A stretch of 64,000 bases of DNA from Actinopolyspora mzabensis (GCF_900101095.1 NZ_FNFM01000001.1:62001-126000), one strand, 5' to 3'; shown: positions 9,714-20,062, counted from the stretch's first letter. Translations and numbers: made by a program. The notes: generated from the sequence alone by a model not told the origin.

Positions 9714-11426
9714 ATGAGTGATCGGGGACACCTTCGGCGCGAGAACTCCGAGGAGCACGACTACGACGTGGTCGTGATCGGTTCCGGCTTCGGCGGCAGC
9801 GTGGCCGCACTGCGGTTGACCGAGAAGGGGTACCGCGTGGCCGTGCTGGAAGCGGGCAGAAGATTCGCCGACGAGTTCCCCAAGACCTCCTGGGACCTGC
9901 GCCGTTTCCTGTGGGCACCCCGGCTCGGCTGCTTCGGGATCCAGCGCATCCACATGCTGCAGAACGTGCTGATCCTCGCCGGTGCGGGAGTCGGCGGCGG
10001 CTCCCTGGTCTACGCCAACACGCTCTACCGGCCGATGAAGCCGTTCTTCGAGGACTCCCAGTGGGCCCACATCACCGACTGGGAGGACGAGCTCGACCCG
10101 CACTACGAGCAGGCGAGCCGGATGCTCGGCGTGGTCACCAATCCCACCGAGACCCCCTCCGACCGCGTCATCCGGCGGGTGGCCGACCGCATGGGCGCGG
10201 GCGAGAGCTATCACCCCACCCCGGTGGGGGTGTACTTCGGCAAGCCGGGGGAGAACAACGCGGACCCCTACTTCGGGGGCGCGGGACCGGAACGCACCGG
10301 CTGCACCGAGTGCGGTGCCTGCATGACCGGCTGCCGGGTCGGCGCGAAGAACACCCTGATGAAGAACTACCTCTACCTGGCCGAGTCCAAGGGCGCCGAG
10401 GTGTGGCCGCTGACCACGGTCGGCGGGATGCGGAAGGACGCGGCCGGCCGCTGGCGGATCCGCACCGAACGAACCGGCGCCCTGTTGGGCGGCCGGGGCC
10501 GAACCTTCACCGCCGACCAAGTGGTGATCGCCGCCGGAACCTGGGGCACCCAGAACCTGCTGCACCGCTGCGGGCAGCGCGGCGAACTACCCGGGCTCTC
10601 CGGCAAGCTCGGTGAGCTGACCAGGACCAACTCCGAGGCGATCATCGGTGCGCAGCGGCGCTCGGTGGACGCGGAACGCGACTTCTCCACCGGTACCGCG
10701 ATCACGTCCTCGTTCCACCCGGACAACTACACCCACATCGAACCGGTGCGCTACGGCAGGGGCAGCAACGTCATGGGGCTGTTGCAGACGCTGCCCACCA
10801 GTGGCGGCATCGACAAGCCGCGCTGGCGGCAGTGGCTGCGCACCGTGCTGACGCGCCCGCTGACCACGCTGCGACTGCTCTCGGTGCGGCGCTGGAGCGA
10901 GCGCACGGTGATCCTGCTCGTGATGCAGAGCCTGGACAACTCGCTGCGCACCAAGCTCGGCAAGGGCTTCTTCGGCCGCCGCAAGCTCGTTTCGCAGCAG
11001 GGCCACGGCGCCCCCAACCCGACCTGGATCCCGGCGGGCGAACGGGCCAACGAACTGGCCGCCGAGGAGATCGACGGTATCGCGGGCGGCACCTGGGGTG
11101 AACTGTTCGACATCCCGATGACCGCGCACTTCATCGGTGGTTGCCCGATCGGTGCGGACCCGGAGCACGGTGTGATCGATCCCTACCACCGAGCCTGGGG
11201 ATACCCGGATATGTCCATCGTGGATGGTTCGGCGATAACGGCCAACCTCGGGGTCAACCCCTCGCTGACGATCACCGCGCAGGCGGAGCGGGCCTTCTCG
11301 ATGTGGCCGAACAAGGGCGAGCCCGACCCGCGCCCCACCCAGGCGGAGGGGTACCGGCGGGTGGAACCCGTGGCTCCCGCCGACCCGGCAGTGCCCTCGC
11401 ACGCTCCGGGGGCCCTGCGGCGCTGA
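9714..11426 (+). CDS. choD: GMC-family flavoprotein oxidoreductase (cholesterol oxidase-like)
   Basis: A 570-residue FAD enzyme. The N-terminus carries the dinucleotide-binding motif GSGFGGSVAALRLTEKG (residues ~22-38), followed by the GMC segments GAGVGGGSLVYANTLY and TECGACMTGCRVGAKNTL. The C-terminal FAD motif is GCPIGADPEHGVIDPYHRAWGYPDMSIVDGSAITANLGVNPSLTITAQAE in outline. It corresponds to mycobacterial ChoD (578 residues), annotated as cholesterol oxidase although its true substrate is disputed; a hydroxysteroid or other alcohol is likely. The Cys-rich TECGACMTGC stretch resembles a ferredoxin-type motif. No Shine-Dalgarno site precedes ATG 9714, and a TACTCT box 7 nt upstream suggests leaderless expression. 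Confidence 0.88.
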   Translation: MSDRGHLRRENSEEHDYDVVVIGSGFGGSVAALRLTEKGYRVAVLEAGRRFADEFPKTSWDLRRFLWAPRLGCFGIQRIHMLQNVLILAGAGVGGGSLVYANTLYRPMKPFFEDSQWAHITDWEDELDPHYEQASRMLGVVTNPTETPSDRVIRRVADRMGAGESYHPTPVGVYFGKPGENNADPYFGGAGPERTGCTECGACMTGCRVGAKNTLMKNYLYLAESKGAEVWPLTTVGGMRKDAAGRWRIRTERTGALLGGRGRTFTADQVVIAAGTWGTQNLLHRCGQRGELPGLSGKLGELTRTNSEAIIGAQRRSVDAERDFSTGTAITSSFHPDNYTHIEPVRYGRGSNVMGLLQTLPTSGGIDKPRWRQWLRTVLTRPLTTLRLLSVRRWSERTVILLVMQSLDNSLRTKLGKGFFGRRKLVSQQGHGAPNPTWIPAGERANELAAEEIDGIAGGTWGELFDIPMTAHFIGGCPIGADPEHGVIDPYHRAWGYPDMSIVDGSAITANLGVNPSLTITAQAERAFSMWPNKGEPDPRPTQAEGYRRVEPVAPADPAVPSHAPGALRR

Positions 11427-11432
11427 GTGGGA

Positions 11433-11450
11433 CGGAGGCGGTCACCTCCG
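11433..11450 (+). terminator. Weak hairpin after choD
   Basis: CGGAGG - 6 nt - CCTCCG, 7 nt after the choD stop; a 6-bp stem without a T-run. Confidence 0.35.
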
Positions 11451-11570
11451 CGGTGCTCGGACCATCCTCTCGTGGCGGGGTCGGTCACAGCTGTGTGACG
11501 CCCTCGTCGAGCCTCGGACCGGGGACGATACGCTGACCGGCGTAGTGTTCTCACCTGGAGGTTCGACGTC

Positions 11571-13193
<1,623 letters not shown>

Positions 13194-13242
13194 GGCCGGG
13201 CAGTTCACCAGCCTGAACCGGTTTCCTGGTGGAGACACATTT

Positions 13243-13270
13243 CTCGGCGGGCACGCGCGTGCCCGCCGAG
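13243..13270. terminator. Bidirectional terminator after guaA
   Basis: A perfect 28-bp palindrome: CTCGGCGGGCACGC joined directly to its reverse complement, folding as a 12-bp stem with a GCGC loop. It lies 49 nt after guaA and faces the end of the small membrane gene on the other strand. Confidence 0.75.
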
Positions 13271-13285
13271 CTCGCCCTCGCGCTG

Positions 13286-13333
13286 CTCGGCTCAGCGCCT
13301 GCGCAGCTACTCGGGTCAGCGCCTGCGCAGCGC
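13286..13333. repeat. Two 24-bp direct repeats over the 3' end of a small membrane gene
   Basis: Two adjacent 24-bp units (13286-13309 and 13310-13333) share the exact 16-mer TCAGCGCCTGCGCAGC. The second includes the stop codon and last codons of the minus-strand gene ending at 13316; the first is a downstream copy in the spacer. The pattern mirrors the 19-bp array at the DUF5319 gene. Confidence 0.8.
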
Positions 13334-13543
13334 CGCCACCAGCATGATCACACCGATGGCCGCCGCGGCGAAGGCCAGTACGCGCTGCGTGGACCAGCCC
13401 CCGCCGACGAGGAAGTAGATCGACGCCGCCACGGTCATGATTCCAGCGGTCAGGGTGACCGGATCCGGATTGAACCGGCGTGCTCCGTCCCCCGCGCTCT
13501 CGCTCACGTGTTCCGGCTCGGGTTGGTGCTGCTCAGTAGCCAC
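13316..13543 (-). CDS. Small two-helix membrane protein
   Basis: About 75 residues: a polar N-terminus of ~25 residues, then two membrane helices (TLTAGIMTVAASIYFLVGG and VLAFAAAAIGVIMLVAALRRR), ending in three Arg. Function unknown. GTG 13543 is chosen because GGAGG ends 6 nt before it; the TTG at 13549 would leave no spacing. It overlaps the upstream PspC/LiaF-like gene by 11 nt, so it is translationally coupled and probably an accessory part of that envelope-stress module. Confidence 0.75.
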   Translation of the reverse strand: MATEQHQPEPEHVSESAGDGARRFNPDPVTLTAGIMTVAASIYFLVGGGWSTQRVLAFAAAAIGVIMLVAALRRR

Positions 13544-15191
13544 GGACAACCTCCACGCTTCCCGTCTCCGTCATCAGGTTCAGCCGGACGGAACCGCCCC
13601 CGGGGCCGTCGGTGCCGAGGTCGTTCTCGGTGATCCGGAGGTTCCTGCCCGAGCTCTCGTTGCCGAGGCAGTCCACCCGCCCCATATCGCTGGCGCAGGT
13701 GACCCGCGCGTCGGTCTCCGGCGGGAGGTGGACGGTCACCGTACCCATACCCAGGGCCACATCGGTGGCCACCTCCTTGTCGGCGGGAAACCGCATGTTC
13801 TCCAGATGCAGGGTGACGTTCCCCAGCGAGCCGGAGTACTCCGAGGCCAGTTCCGTGGCGTTCTCCGGGGCCTCGATCGCGTTGGTGTAGCCCTCCCACG
13901 GCCGCTCCGGAAGCACCGTGGACAGCATCGCCGCCAGCGCCACCGGAACCGCGAACAGGATGAGCCAGCGCCCCCGGCGCAGGAAGGAGCCCGCCAGCAT
14001 TCCGCAGCCGAGCACTCCGAGCATCAGCGCCCAGATCTTCACCGCCGCCAGCCCGAGGGCTATCCCGAAGCCGCCCACCAGCAGCGTGATTCCCAACGTC
14101 GCCAGGGTGATCGAGTAACGCGGCCCGCGGTTTCCGGTCGATCCCCGTGCCGGAGGTCGTGGTTCGCCGGTCGGGGACGTCCAACCGGTCGGTGGTGGTT
14201 GGTTCGGCGGCCGGCCGAACTGTTCGGTCGAGTACCGGGGCGGTTCCGGTGCGGGTGGCCCGTACGGTGGCGACTCGACTCGGGTGGTCGTCTCCGAGGA
14301 CGCCGGCGCGTCGATGGGTACTGTCGCAGCGGAGGAGACGGTCGTGTGCCGTTCTGTTTCCACCCCTGTCGTTTCCACCCCCGTCGATTCGGATCCTCTC
14401 GATTCGGAGAACGGCGTTTCGTGCGTTCCGGTTCCGTGGGACGCGGTAGCCGGGGATTGCTCGGGTTCGGCCGTCCCGTACCGACTCGGCTCGTAACCGG
14501 TCGGTCCGGCGGCCTCGGGCGGCTCGGCCGATCGTTCCGGGGGGTGTGTCGGTCGTACCGGGGAGTGCGAGCCCTCCGACTCTCCGCTCGGGGGCATCCC
14601 CGGTTGCGGCGCCACGTTGGTCGTCGTACCCGAGGGTCCGTACGGCCCCGCGGATCCGTACGGCCGCCTCGCGGGGAGGCGGCCGCCGAAATGCCGGTGG
14701 AGCAGGTACAGCGCCAGTACCCCCAGCGCCAGCCCGAACACGCCCGGCATGTCGAACGCGGCCAGTGAGGCCGGGACGAACACCACCGTTATCAGGGCGA
14801 GTACCGCCAGTCGAACGGCGGTGTTGCCCGGTGCGTCGCTCGACTTCGGCAACGTGGCCCAGCCGAGCAGGTAGAACAGCAGCCCGGCGCCGCCGTAGAA
14901 GGTGCCGATCACGAACACGACCCGCAGCAGCACCGGATCCACGCCGTAGCGATTGCCGAGCGCGGCGGCCACACCCGCGATCTTGCGCCCCTCGGAGGGG
15001 CGCGCGGGCCTGGTGTCCCAGAAATCGCGGAAGGTTCCCTTGATCTCCGCCCACGTTCCCCGCGCACCGTTGGAGCCGCCGGTCCGAGCGGTACCCCCCG
15101 AACCGGTACCGCTCGGACCGGTGTGTGCGCGGGCGTCGGCGTACTGCCCGCCACTCTCGTGCTGTCCGCCGTCGGTCGTTCCGCCGTTCAT
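13533..15191 (-). CDS. PspC-domain membrane protein with LiaF-like C-terminus
   Basis: About 552 residues. After a Gly/Thr-rich start comes a PspC domain at ~55-115 (EGRKIAGVAAALGNRYGVDPVLLRVVFVIGTFYGGAGLLFYLLGWATLP in outline), two more helices, a long Pro/Ser/Thr-rich linker (~170-370), three or four helices, and a C-terminal beta-rich domain (ENATELASEYSGSLGNVTLHL, MGTVTVHLPP, MGRVDC) like LiaF/DUF2154 and DUF4097 sensors. PspC proteins sense membrane damage; LiaF restrains LiaS in Firmicutes. It is divergent from a PspC-histidine kinase and likely modulates it. ATG 15191 is used; GTG 15200 is possible. The open frame extends far upstream without a stop, but that part is antisense to the kinase. 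Confidence 0.82.
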   Translation of the reverse strand: MNGGTTDGGQHESGGQYADARAHTGPSGTGSGGTARTGGSNGARGTWAEIKGTFRDFWDTRPARPSEGRKIAGVAAALGNRYGVDPVLLRVVFVIGTFYGGAGLLFYLLGWATLPKSSDAPGNTAVRLAVLALITVVFVPASLAAFDMPGVFGLALGVLALYLLHRHFGGRLPARRPYGSAGPYGPSGTTTNVAPQPGMPPSGESEGSHSPVRPTHPPERSAEPPEAAGPTGYEPSRYGTAEPEQSPATASHGTGTHETPFSESRGSESTGVETTGVETERHTTVSSAATVPIDAPASSETTTRVESPPYGPPAPEPPRYSTEQFGRPPNQPPPTGWTSPTGEPRPPARGSTGNRGPRYSITLATLGITLLVGGFGIALGLAAVKIWALMLGVLGCGMLAGSFLRRGRWLILFAVPVALAAMLSTVLPERPWEGYTNAIEAPENATELASEYSGSLGNVTLHLENMRFPADKEVATDVALGMGTVTVHLPPETDARVTCASDMGRVDCLGNESSGRNLRITENDLGTDGPGGGSVRLNLMTETGSVEVVRGY

Positions 15192-15371
15192 GTCGCTCAC
15201 TCTGCCGGTACTGCGAGTCCCGGTCGTCAGGGTGTTCCCCTGAACGCACCCGGACAATCCGTTGCCGTTCCCCGATGCCGCTGTCGGTGCCCGCGTGTGA
15301 TTATCGATGCCGTGGAGGTCCGTTCCAGGCAGTTTTCCAACCAGGGCGTTACGGGGGAGGACTCGCGCGCG

Positions 15372-16685
15372 ATGTCCGAGCGACGGACCCGGCCGATGTA
15401 CGTCACCGGGACCGCCATCCCGCGGCTCTACCGGCGCCGCTCCGGCCGGGTGGTTGCCGGTGTGGCGATCGGGATCTCGGACCACCTGGGGTTTCCGGTG
15501 GTGTGGGTGCGTGCCGTGTTCGCGATGCTGGCAGCGCTCGGCGGTGCGGGCATTCTCGGCTACGGGCTGTTGTGGATCTTCGTGCGGCAGCGTTCCGACA
15601 TCGTGGGTACCGAGTCGGAACGCGAGCGCAGGCAGGGAGTGGGGCTGCTGCTGCTCGGTGTCGGATTGGCGGCGGTAGTGGCTTCGGTCAGTGCCGTACC
15701 GCCGTGGCTGGTCGGTGCGCTGGGGGCGACGCTGGTCGGTGGTGCGGTCATCTGGCGGGAGGCCGACGAGTCGCAGCGCGGCCAGTGGCGTGCGGGAGCT
15801 CGTTCCAGCATCGTGGGCCTGCTCGGCGGCGGTGGGCGTGCCGGGGCGCTGCGGCTGTTGGCGGGCGTGGCACTGGTCTTCCTCGGCTTGTGCGCCTTCG
15901 TGCTCGCCACCATCGGCAGCGAGGTGCCCGTGGTGCTCGCCGCGGTGGTGGCGACGTTGGTCGGCGTGGCGCTGCTGACCGTGCCGTGGTGGATGCGGTT
16001 GAGCGGGGACCTCGACGTGGAGCGCTCCACCCGGATTCGCTCCCAGGAGCGCGCCGAGCTCGCGGCGCATCTGCACGATTCGGTGCTGCAGACCCTGGCG
16101 TTGATCCAGAAGCAGGCCGGGGCGGAGCGGGAGGTCCGTCGGCTGGCGCGGAGTCAGGAGCGCGAGCTGCGCCGTTGGCTGTACGGCCCCGGTGGTTACA
16201 GTGGTTCCTCGCGGCCCATGAGCCACGCCCCCACCGCCTCGCCGGGAACCTCGGGCGAGGAAGCCACGACCGGTGAGTTCGAACGGGTCCCGGAGGAGAC
16301 GCTGGCCGCCGAACTGGCGCGGATCTGCGGTGAGGTCGAGGACGCCTTCGCGATCACGGTGCAGCACGTCGTCGTGGGCGACGGGCCGCTGGACGAGCCG
16401 CTGCGAGCGGTACTGGCCGCCGCGCGGGAGGCTATCGTCAACGCCGCCAAGCACGCGGGGGTGGACGAGGTCAGCGTCTACGCCGAGTCGCAGCCCGACC
16501 GGGTGGAGTTGTTCGTCCGGGACAGGGGGGTGGGATTCGACCCCGACGAGGTGGATCCCGATCGGCACGGACTGACCGAGTCGATCCGGGGCAGGATGGA
16601 ACGCAACGGCGGACGGGTGCGGTTGCGCACTTCGCCCGGGGCGGGGACCGAGATACATCTGGACCTGCCGCGAGAAGAGCAGTGA
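15372..16685 (+). CDS. PspC-domain sensor histidine kinase
   Basis: A 437-residue membrane kinase. Residues ~12-70 are a PspC domain (GTAIPRLYRRRSGRVVAGVAIGISDHLG, then a helix ending LWIFVRQRS). Four or so further helices follow to ~205, then a HisKA_3 dimerisation domain with phospho-acceptor His235 (AAHLHDSVLQTL) and a HATPase domain (AREAIVNAAKHAG N box; DRGVGFD G1 box; GLTESIRGRMERNGG). This is the NarL/LiaS class that pairs with LuxR-type regulators, and such a gene follows 21 nt downstream. ATG 15372 has GGGGAGG about 11 nt upstream. Membrane-stress input is inferred from PspC. Confidence 0.9.
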   Translation: MSERRTRPMYVTGTAIPRLYRRRSGRVVAGVAIGISDHLGFPVVWVRAVFAMLAALGGAGILGYGLLWIFVRQRSDIVGTESERERRQGVGLLLLGVGLAAVVASVSAVPPWLVGALGATLVGGAVIWREADESQRGQWRAGARSSIVGLLGGGGRAGALRLLAGVALVFLGLCAFVLATIGSEVPVVLAAVVATLVGVALLTVPWWMRLSGDLDVERSTRIRSQERAELAAHLHDSVLQTLALIQKQAGAEREVRRLARSQERELRRWLYGPGGYSGSSRPMSHAPTASPGTSGEEATTGEFERVPEETLAAELARICGEVEDAFAITVQHVVVGDGPLDEPLRAVLAAAREAIVNAAKHAGVDEVSVYAESQPDRVELFVRDRGVGFDPDEVDPDRHGLTESIRGRMERNGGRVRLRTSPGAGTEIHLDLPREEQ

Positions 16686-16706
16686 ACACCGGTTGAGGAG
16701 CCCGTT

Positions 16707-17474
16707 ATGGCAGAGCGAGCGGACGAGTGGCGGGACCCGGCAGCGCGTGCCGACGGCCCGCCGGGTGGCAGTCCAGGGGATGGCAGCCCAGGGGACGACA
16801 GCGGTGCGGCGACCGGCGAGCAGGGGCCGGTCGGGGTCTACCTCGTCGACGATCACGCGTTGTTCCGGGCAGGTGTCCGCGCCGAGCTCGCCGCGTTCGA
16901 GGACCAGGTCCGGGTGCTGGGCGAGGCGGGATCGGTGGCCGAGGCCGTGGCGGGCATCGAGCACCTGCGTCCCGCCGTGGTGCTGCTCGACGTGCACATG
17001 CCGGACGGCGGGGGGGCCGAGGTGCTGCGCCGGGTGCGCGAGCGGGGAGCGGGCGTCGTTTTTCTCGCCCTCTCGGTTTCCGACGCCGCCGAGGACGTCA
17101 TCACGGTGATCCGCGGCGGGGCGCGCGGCTACGTCACCAAGACGATCTCGGGGCGCGAGCTCGCCGACGCCGTTCGTCGTGTCGCGGCGGGCGACGCGGT
17201 CTTCTCACCACGGTTGGCGGGATTCGTGCTGGACGCCTTCTCGCAGGGCGCCAGCTCGGCGGAGGTGAGTGACCCGGAGCTGGACCAGCTCACCCGCCGG
17301 GAGCGGGACGTGCTGCGGTTGCTGGCGAGGGGTTATTCCTACCGCGAGATCGGTTCCGAGCTGTTCATCTCGGTCAAGACGGTCGAGACCCACGTTTCCA
17401 GCGTGCTGCGCAAGACCCAGCTGTCCAACCGCTACGAGCTGTCCAAGTGGGCCTCCGATCGGCGGCTGGTCTGA
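16707..17474 (+). CDS. LuxR-family response regulator partner of the PspC kinase
   Basis: A 255-residue regulator. After a disordered Gly/Asp-rich extension (~1-40) lies a receiver domain with the acidic pair Asp48-Asp49, phospho-acceptor Asp95 (VVLLDVHMP) and switch Lys145 (GYVTKTIS), all intact. The C-terminal HTH (~190-255) contains LTRRERDVLRLLARGYSYREIG and VKTVETHVSSVLRKTQLSNR. GAGG lies about 10 nt before ATG 16707. With the kinase and the divergent PspC/LiaF-like protein it forms a LiaFSR-like set; in this class the regulator usually activates its own operon, which is inference here. Confidence 0.93.
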   Translation: MAERADEWRDPAARADGPPGGSPGDGSPGDDSGAATGEQGPVGVYLVDDHALFRAGVRAELAAFEDQVRVLGEAGSVAEAVAGIEHLRPAVVLLDVHMPDGGGAEVLRRVRERGAGVVFLALSVSDAAEDVITVIRGGARGYVTKTISGRELADAVRRVAAGDAVFSPRLAGFVLDAFSQGASSAEVSDPELDQLTRRERDVLRLLARGYSYREIGSELFISVKTVETHVSSVLRKTQLSNRYELSKWASDRRLV

Positions 17475-17543
17475 GGGGGAGCGAACGGGGCTATGTTTGG
17501 CCACGTCCGATACCGGCAATCCAGGTGACCCGAGCGATTCAAC

Positions 17544-17565
17544 GCTCACCGCGAGAGCGGTGAGC
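17544..17565 (+). terminator. Hairpin after the response regulator
   Basis: GCTCACCGC - GAGA - GCGGTGAGC, a perfect 9-bp stem with a GNRA-type loop, 69 nt after the response regulator stop. Confidence 0.6.
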
Positions 17566-17630
17566 ACGCCGCGCATGTGAAAGCAGCGTCACCTCACAGG
17601 TGTCGACCGGAAAGGACGGTCAACGCAACG

Positions 17631-18020
17631 ATGCAGTATCACGAGTTTCTCGCCGCCGTGGAAAAGCACGGCGGGCCGACCGACCGGGACCACGCCGATC
17701 AGGCGAGCAAGATCGTGCTCGCCACCATCGGGCAACGTCTGGCCGGGCAGGAGCCCCGGGACCTGGCCAGTCAGTTGCCTCCCGAACTGCAGGAGCCCCT
17801 GCTGCAGCACACGGGGGAGGACGAGATCGGAGACGACCTGGACGACTTCCTGCGGCGGGTCGCCGATCGTGAGGGGCGCGGCTGTGACCCCGAGACGGCG
17901 TTGACCCACTCCCAGGCGGTGCTGGGCACGATCGCCGAGTTCGTCTCCGCCGGTGAGATAGCCGACCTGCGGTCCCAGCTGCCCGCGGGTTACGCTCCGC
18001 TGTTCCAGCAGCCGCGGTAG
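17631..18020 (+). CDS. DUF2267 protein, single domain
   Basis: A 129-residue soluble protein with one DUF2267 domain (QYHEFLAAVEKHGG, then ATIGQRLAGQEPRDLASQLPPELQEPLL), about 5 helices, rich in acidic residues. The biochemical function of DUF2267 is not known; such genes are often stress- or sigma-B-linked in actinobacteria. ATG 17631 lies about 15 nt after GGAAAGGA. It is followed by a larger DUF2267 gene, so the pair likely arose by duplication. Confidence 0.85.
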   Translation: MQYHEFLAAVEKHGGPTDRDHADQASKIVLATIGQRLAGQEPRDLASQLPPELQEPLLQHTGEDEIGDDLDDFLRRVADREGRGCDPETALTHSQAVLGTIAEFVSAGEIADLRSQLPAGYAPLFQQPR

Positions 18021-18030
18021 AACGTTGGAA

Positions 18031-18047
18031 CCCGCCGCCCAGGCGGG
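18031..18047 (+). terminator. Short hairpin between the DUF2267 genes
   Basis: CCCGCC - 5 nt - GGCGGG, 10 nt after the first DUF2267 gene; may attenuate rather than end transcription. Confidence 0.4.
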
Positions 18048-18096
18048 ACGATGAGTCTTGTTCCGCGGCGGGCGAGCCGACTCCGGGAGGCAGAGG

Positions 18097-18849
18097 ATGG
18101 ACTACGAGGAGATGGTCACCGCGCTGCGGCGACGCCTGGAGCCCGGCGTCCCGAACCCCGAAACGGTGCTGGCCGCCACGGTTCAGGCCCTCGGTGAAAG
18201 TGCCTGGAACGTGGCCGCCGAGCTGCGGGCGCATCTTCCCCGGCAGTTGGGGGAGGTTCAGCCCGCCGGGCCCGGCGAGCCGCTCTCGGTGGACGCCTTC
18301 CTCGACCGCATCGGCCAGTTGAGTGGTGCCCAGGACTCCGAGCAGGCCCAGGAGTACGGCCGGGCGGGGGTGGCCGTGGTCAGCCAAGCGCTTCCGGCGG
18401 TACAGCTGCGCCGACTGCTGCACGAGCTGCCCGAGGACTACGCGACGCTGCTTCCCAGCGACAGCGGCCTGAGCGCCACGGCGGACACGTTGTTGGCCGA
18501 GGTGCGTCGTCGCGTCGCGTTCGACGATACGGAGCAGGCTCGGCAGCTGATCCAGGCGGTGCTGGGGGTGACGGCGCAGGCCGTCAGTCAGGGTGAGGTC
18601 GACCGGCTCACCGGTGCTCTGCCCCCGGAGATCGGGGCTCTCCTCGACACGCAGGAATTCGCCCAGCACACCGACACCGATCGCTTCCTGGCGGAGATCG
18701 CCCGACGCAGTGACGTGACCGAGCCGGACCTCGTTCGGGACCACACCGCGGCCGTGTTCAACGTGCTGGGCGAGTGGGCTCCCGAGGAGATGGCCGACAC
18801 TCTCGATCAACTTCCCAAGCCGGTGGCCGCTCTCGCGAGAGGTCGGTGA
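18097..18849 (+). CDS. DUF2267 protein, two tandem domains
   Basis: A 250-residue protein with two DUF2267-like halves. The first spans ~1-120 (MDYEEMVTALRRRLEPG ... LPEDYATLLP) and the second ~130-245 (LLAEVRRRVAFDDTEQARQLIQAVLGVTAQAVSQGEVDRLTGALPPEI in outline). ATG 18097 has GGGAGG 6 nt upstream. It is probably co-transcribed with the single-domain gene 76 nt upstream. Function unknown; the internal duplication suggests a protein- or ligand-binding scaffold. Confidence 0.82.
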   Translation: MDYEEMVTALRRRLEPGVPNPETVLAATVQALGESAWNVAAELRAHLPRQLGEVQPAGPGEPLSVDAFLDRIGQLSGAQDSEQAQEYGRAGVAVVSQALPAVQLRRLLHELPEDYATLLPSDSGLSATADTLLAEVRRRVAFDDTEQARQLIQAVLGVTAQAVSQGEVDRLTGALPPEIGALLDTQEFAQHTDTDRFLAEIARRSDVTEPDLVRDHTAAVFNVLGEWAPEEMADTLDQLPKPVAALARGR

Positions 18850-18916
18850 CGGGGTCACACGGGGGTGCGGTCTCCCGTGACTCCTCGCCACCGCTGAGGT
18901 CTCGCCACCGCGCGAC

Positions 18917-18932
18917 GATCTCGCGCGAAATC
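18917..18932. repeat. Dispersed palindrome, copy A1
   Basis: GATCTCGCGCGAAATC, a copy of the window's GATTTCGCGAGAAATC family with two differences. It lies between the end of the DUF2267 gene and the convergent EamA gene, 38 bp before copy A2. Confidence 0.75.
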
Positions 18933-18970
18933 GAGGCGGCGGGTGGTGTGGTCCGGCCCGGGGAGAGGTG

Positions 18971-18986
18971 GATCCCGCGCGATATC
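18971..18986. repeat. Dispersed palindrome, copy A2 (degenerate)
   Basis: GATCCCGCGCGATATC, a degenerate member of the family in the same convergent spacer as A1. Confidence 0.5.
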
Positions 18987-19005
18987 CGTGAGCGGGTGGG
19001 GGAGT

Positions 19006-19968
19006 TCAGTCGCGCGCCGGTTCCGGGGTTTTCCGCTCGGCGTCGTTCCGGGGCTTCCGGCCGCCGCGCACGTTCGTGCGGCTCAGGGCCACCCCCACCA
19101 GCACGATCAGCATCCCGAGCAGTACGCGCGGGCCGAAACTCTCGTCGAGCACCATCCAGCCCAGCAGTACCGAGACGATGGGCATCAGGTACGTGACGGT
19201 CGAGGCGGTGGTCGCCCCCTCGTCGGAGACGATCCGCAGTTGCAGCGCGAACGCGAATCCGGTACCGAACACTCCCAGCACACCCACCGCCAGCAGCGGA
19301 ACCGGTGAGAGCTCGATCGGTCCCAGACCGCCCAGCGGCAGGGTCAGCACCGCGATGCCGCTCGCCGCCGACATCTGCATCGCACCAACCGTCAGCGGCG
19401 ACAGTCGCTTGCCGTCGGCGCCGGAGCCGCTCAGGCTGCGTCCGATGTAGACGAATCCGATGCCGTAGCTCATCCCGGCACCCAGGCAGGCGAGCGCGCC
19501 CCATCCCAGCAGGCCGCTCGAACCGTTCCAGGGCGCCAGGATCACCACCACTCCCGAGAAGCCGAGCAGCAACCCCAGCAGCCGCGAAGGCGGCAGGGAA
19601 CGCTGCGTCCCGAACGCGAGGCCGAACACCACGGTCCACAACGGTGTGGTCGCGTTGAGCACCCCCGCCAGGCCGGAGTCGACGGTGCGCTCGCCCAGGC
19701 CGAACAGCACCCACGGCAGTACGTTGCTGAACACCGCGGCACCGGCGATGGCGCCCCACAGCCGTCGCCCCTCGGGCGACGTGGGGCTGACGAGGCGAAG
19801 ACCGTTCAGCAGACACAGCCCCACCAGCACGACCGCGCCGAGCGCGATCCGGGAGAACGCCACCTGGGTGGGTGACATCGCCTCCAACCCCAGTTTGATG
19901 AACAGGAAGCTCGCTCCCCACAGCAGCGCGAGCGTCAGCAGCCGCACGTAGTTGGCGCGGTTGTACAC
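19006..19968 (-). CDS. EamA-family (DMT) exporter
   Basis: A 320-residue inner-membrane protein with ten predicted helices in two EamA halves (LLTLALLWGASFLFIKLGLEAMSP opens the first; GWGALACLGAGMSYGIGFVYIG the second). It is the RhaT/YdcZ-like drug/metabolite transporter type, commonly exporting amino acids or metabolites; the substrate cannot be read from sequence. GTG 19968 has GGAGGAG about 5 nt upstream. It is divergent from a LysR regulator with a 128-bp spacer, so that regulator probably controls it. The basic C-terminal tail (RGGRKPRNDAERK) is cytoplasmic. Confidence 0.88.
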   Translation of the reverse strand: MYNRANYVRLLTLALLWGASFLFIKLGLEAMSPTQVAFSRIALGAVVLVGLCLLNGLRLVSPTSPEGRRLWGAIAGAAVFSNVLPWVLFGLGERTVDSGLAGVLNATTPLWTVVFGLAFGTQRSLPPSRLLGLLLGFSGVVVILAPWNGSSGLLGWGALACLGAGMSYGIGFVYIGRSLSGSGADGKRLSPLTVGAMQMSAASGIAVLTLPLGGLGPIELSPVPLLAVGVLGVFGTGFAFALQLRIVSDEGATTASTVTYLMPIVSVLLGWMVLDESFGPRVLLGMLIVLVGVALSRTNVRGGRKPRNDAERKTPEPARD

Positions 19969-20048
19969 GGAACTCCTCCACAACAGGCCGGTCCTCGCGG
20001 TGAACCAGTCACCACCAACACGATGGGCGCCGAATCGGATAAGCACAA

Positions 20049-20062
20049 GTAGGTTTTTCTAC
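20049..20062. promoter_or_regulatory. Dyad in the EamA/LysR spacer
   Basis: GTAG - GTTTTT - CTAC, AT-rich against its surroundings and centred between the divergent genes, where a LysR operator is expected. The classic T-N11-A spacing is not exact. Confidence 0.35.

Noticed and set aside
15192..16997. Upstream extension of the PspC/LiaF-like gene to about 1154 codons
   Set aside because: The extra part is antisense to the kinase and His/Gln/Arg-rich; the family starts near 15191.
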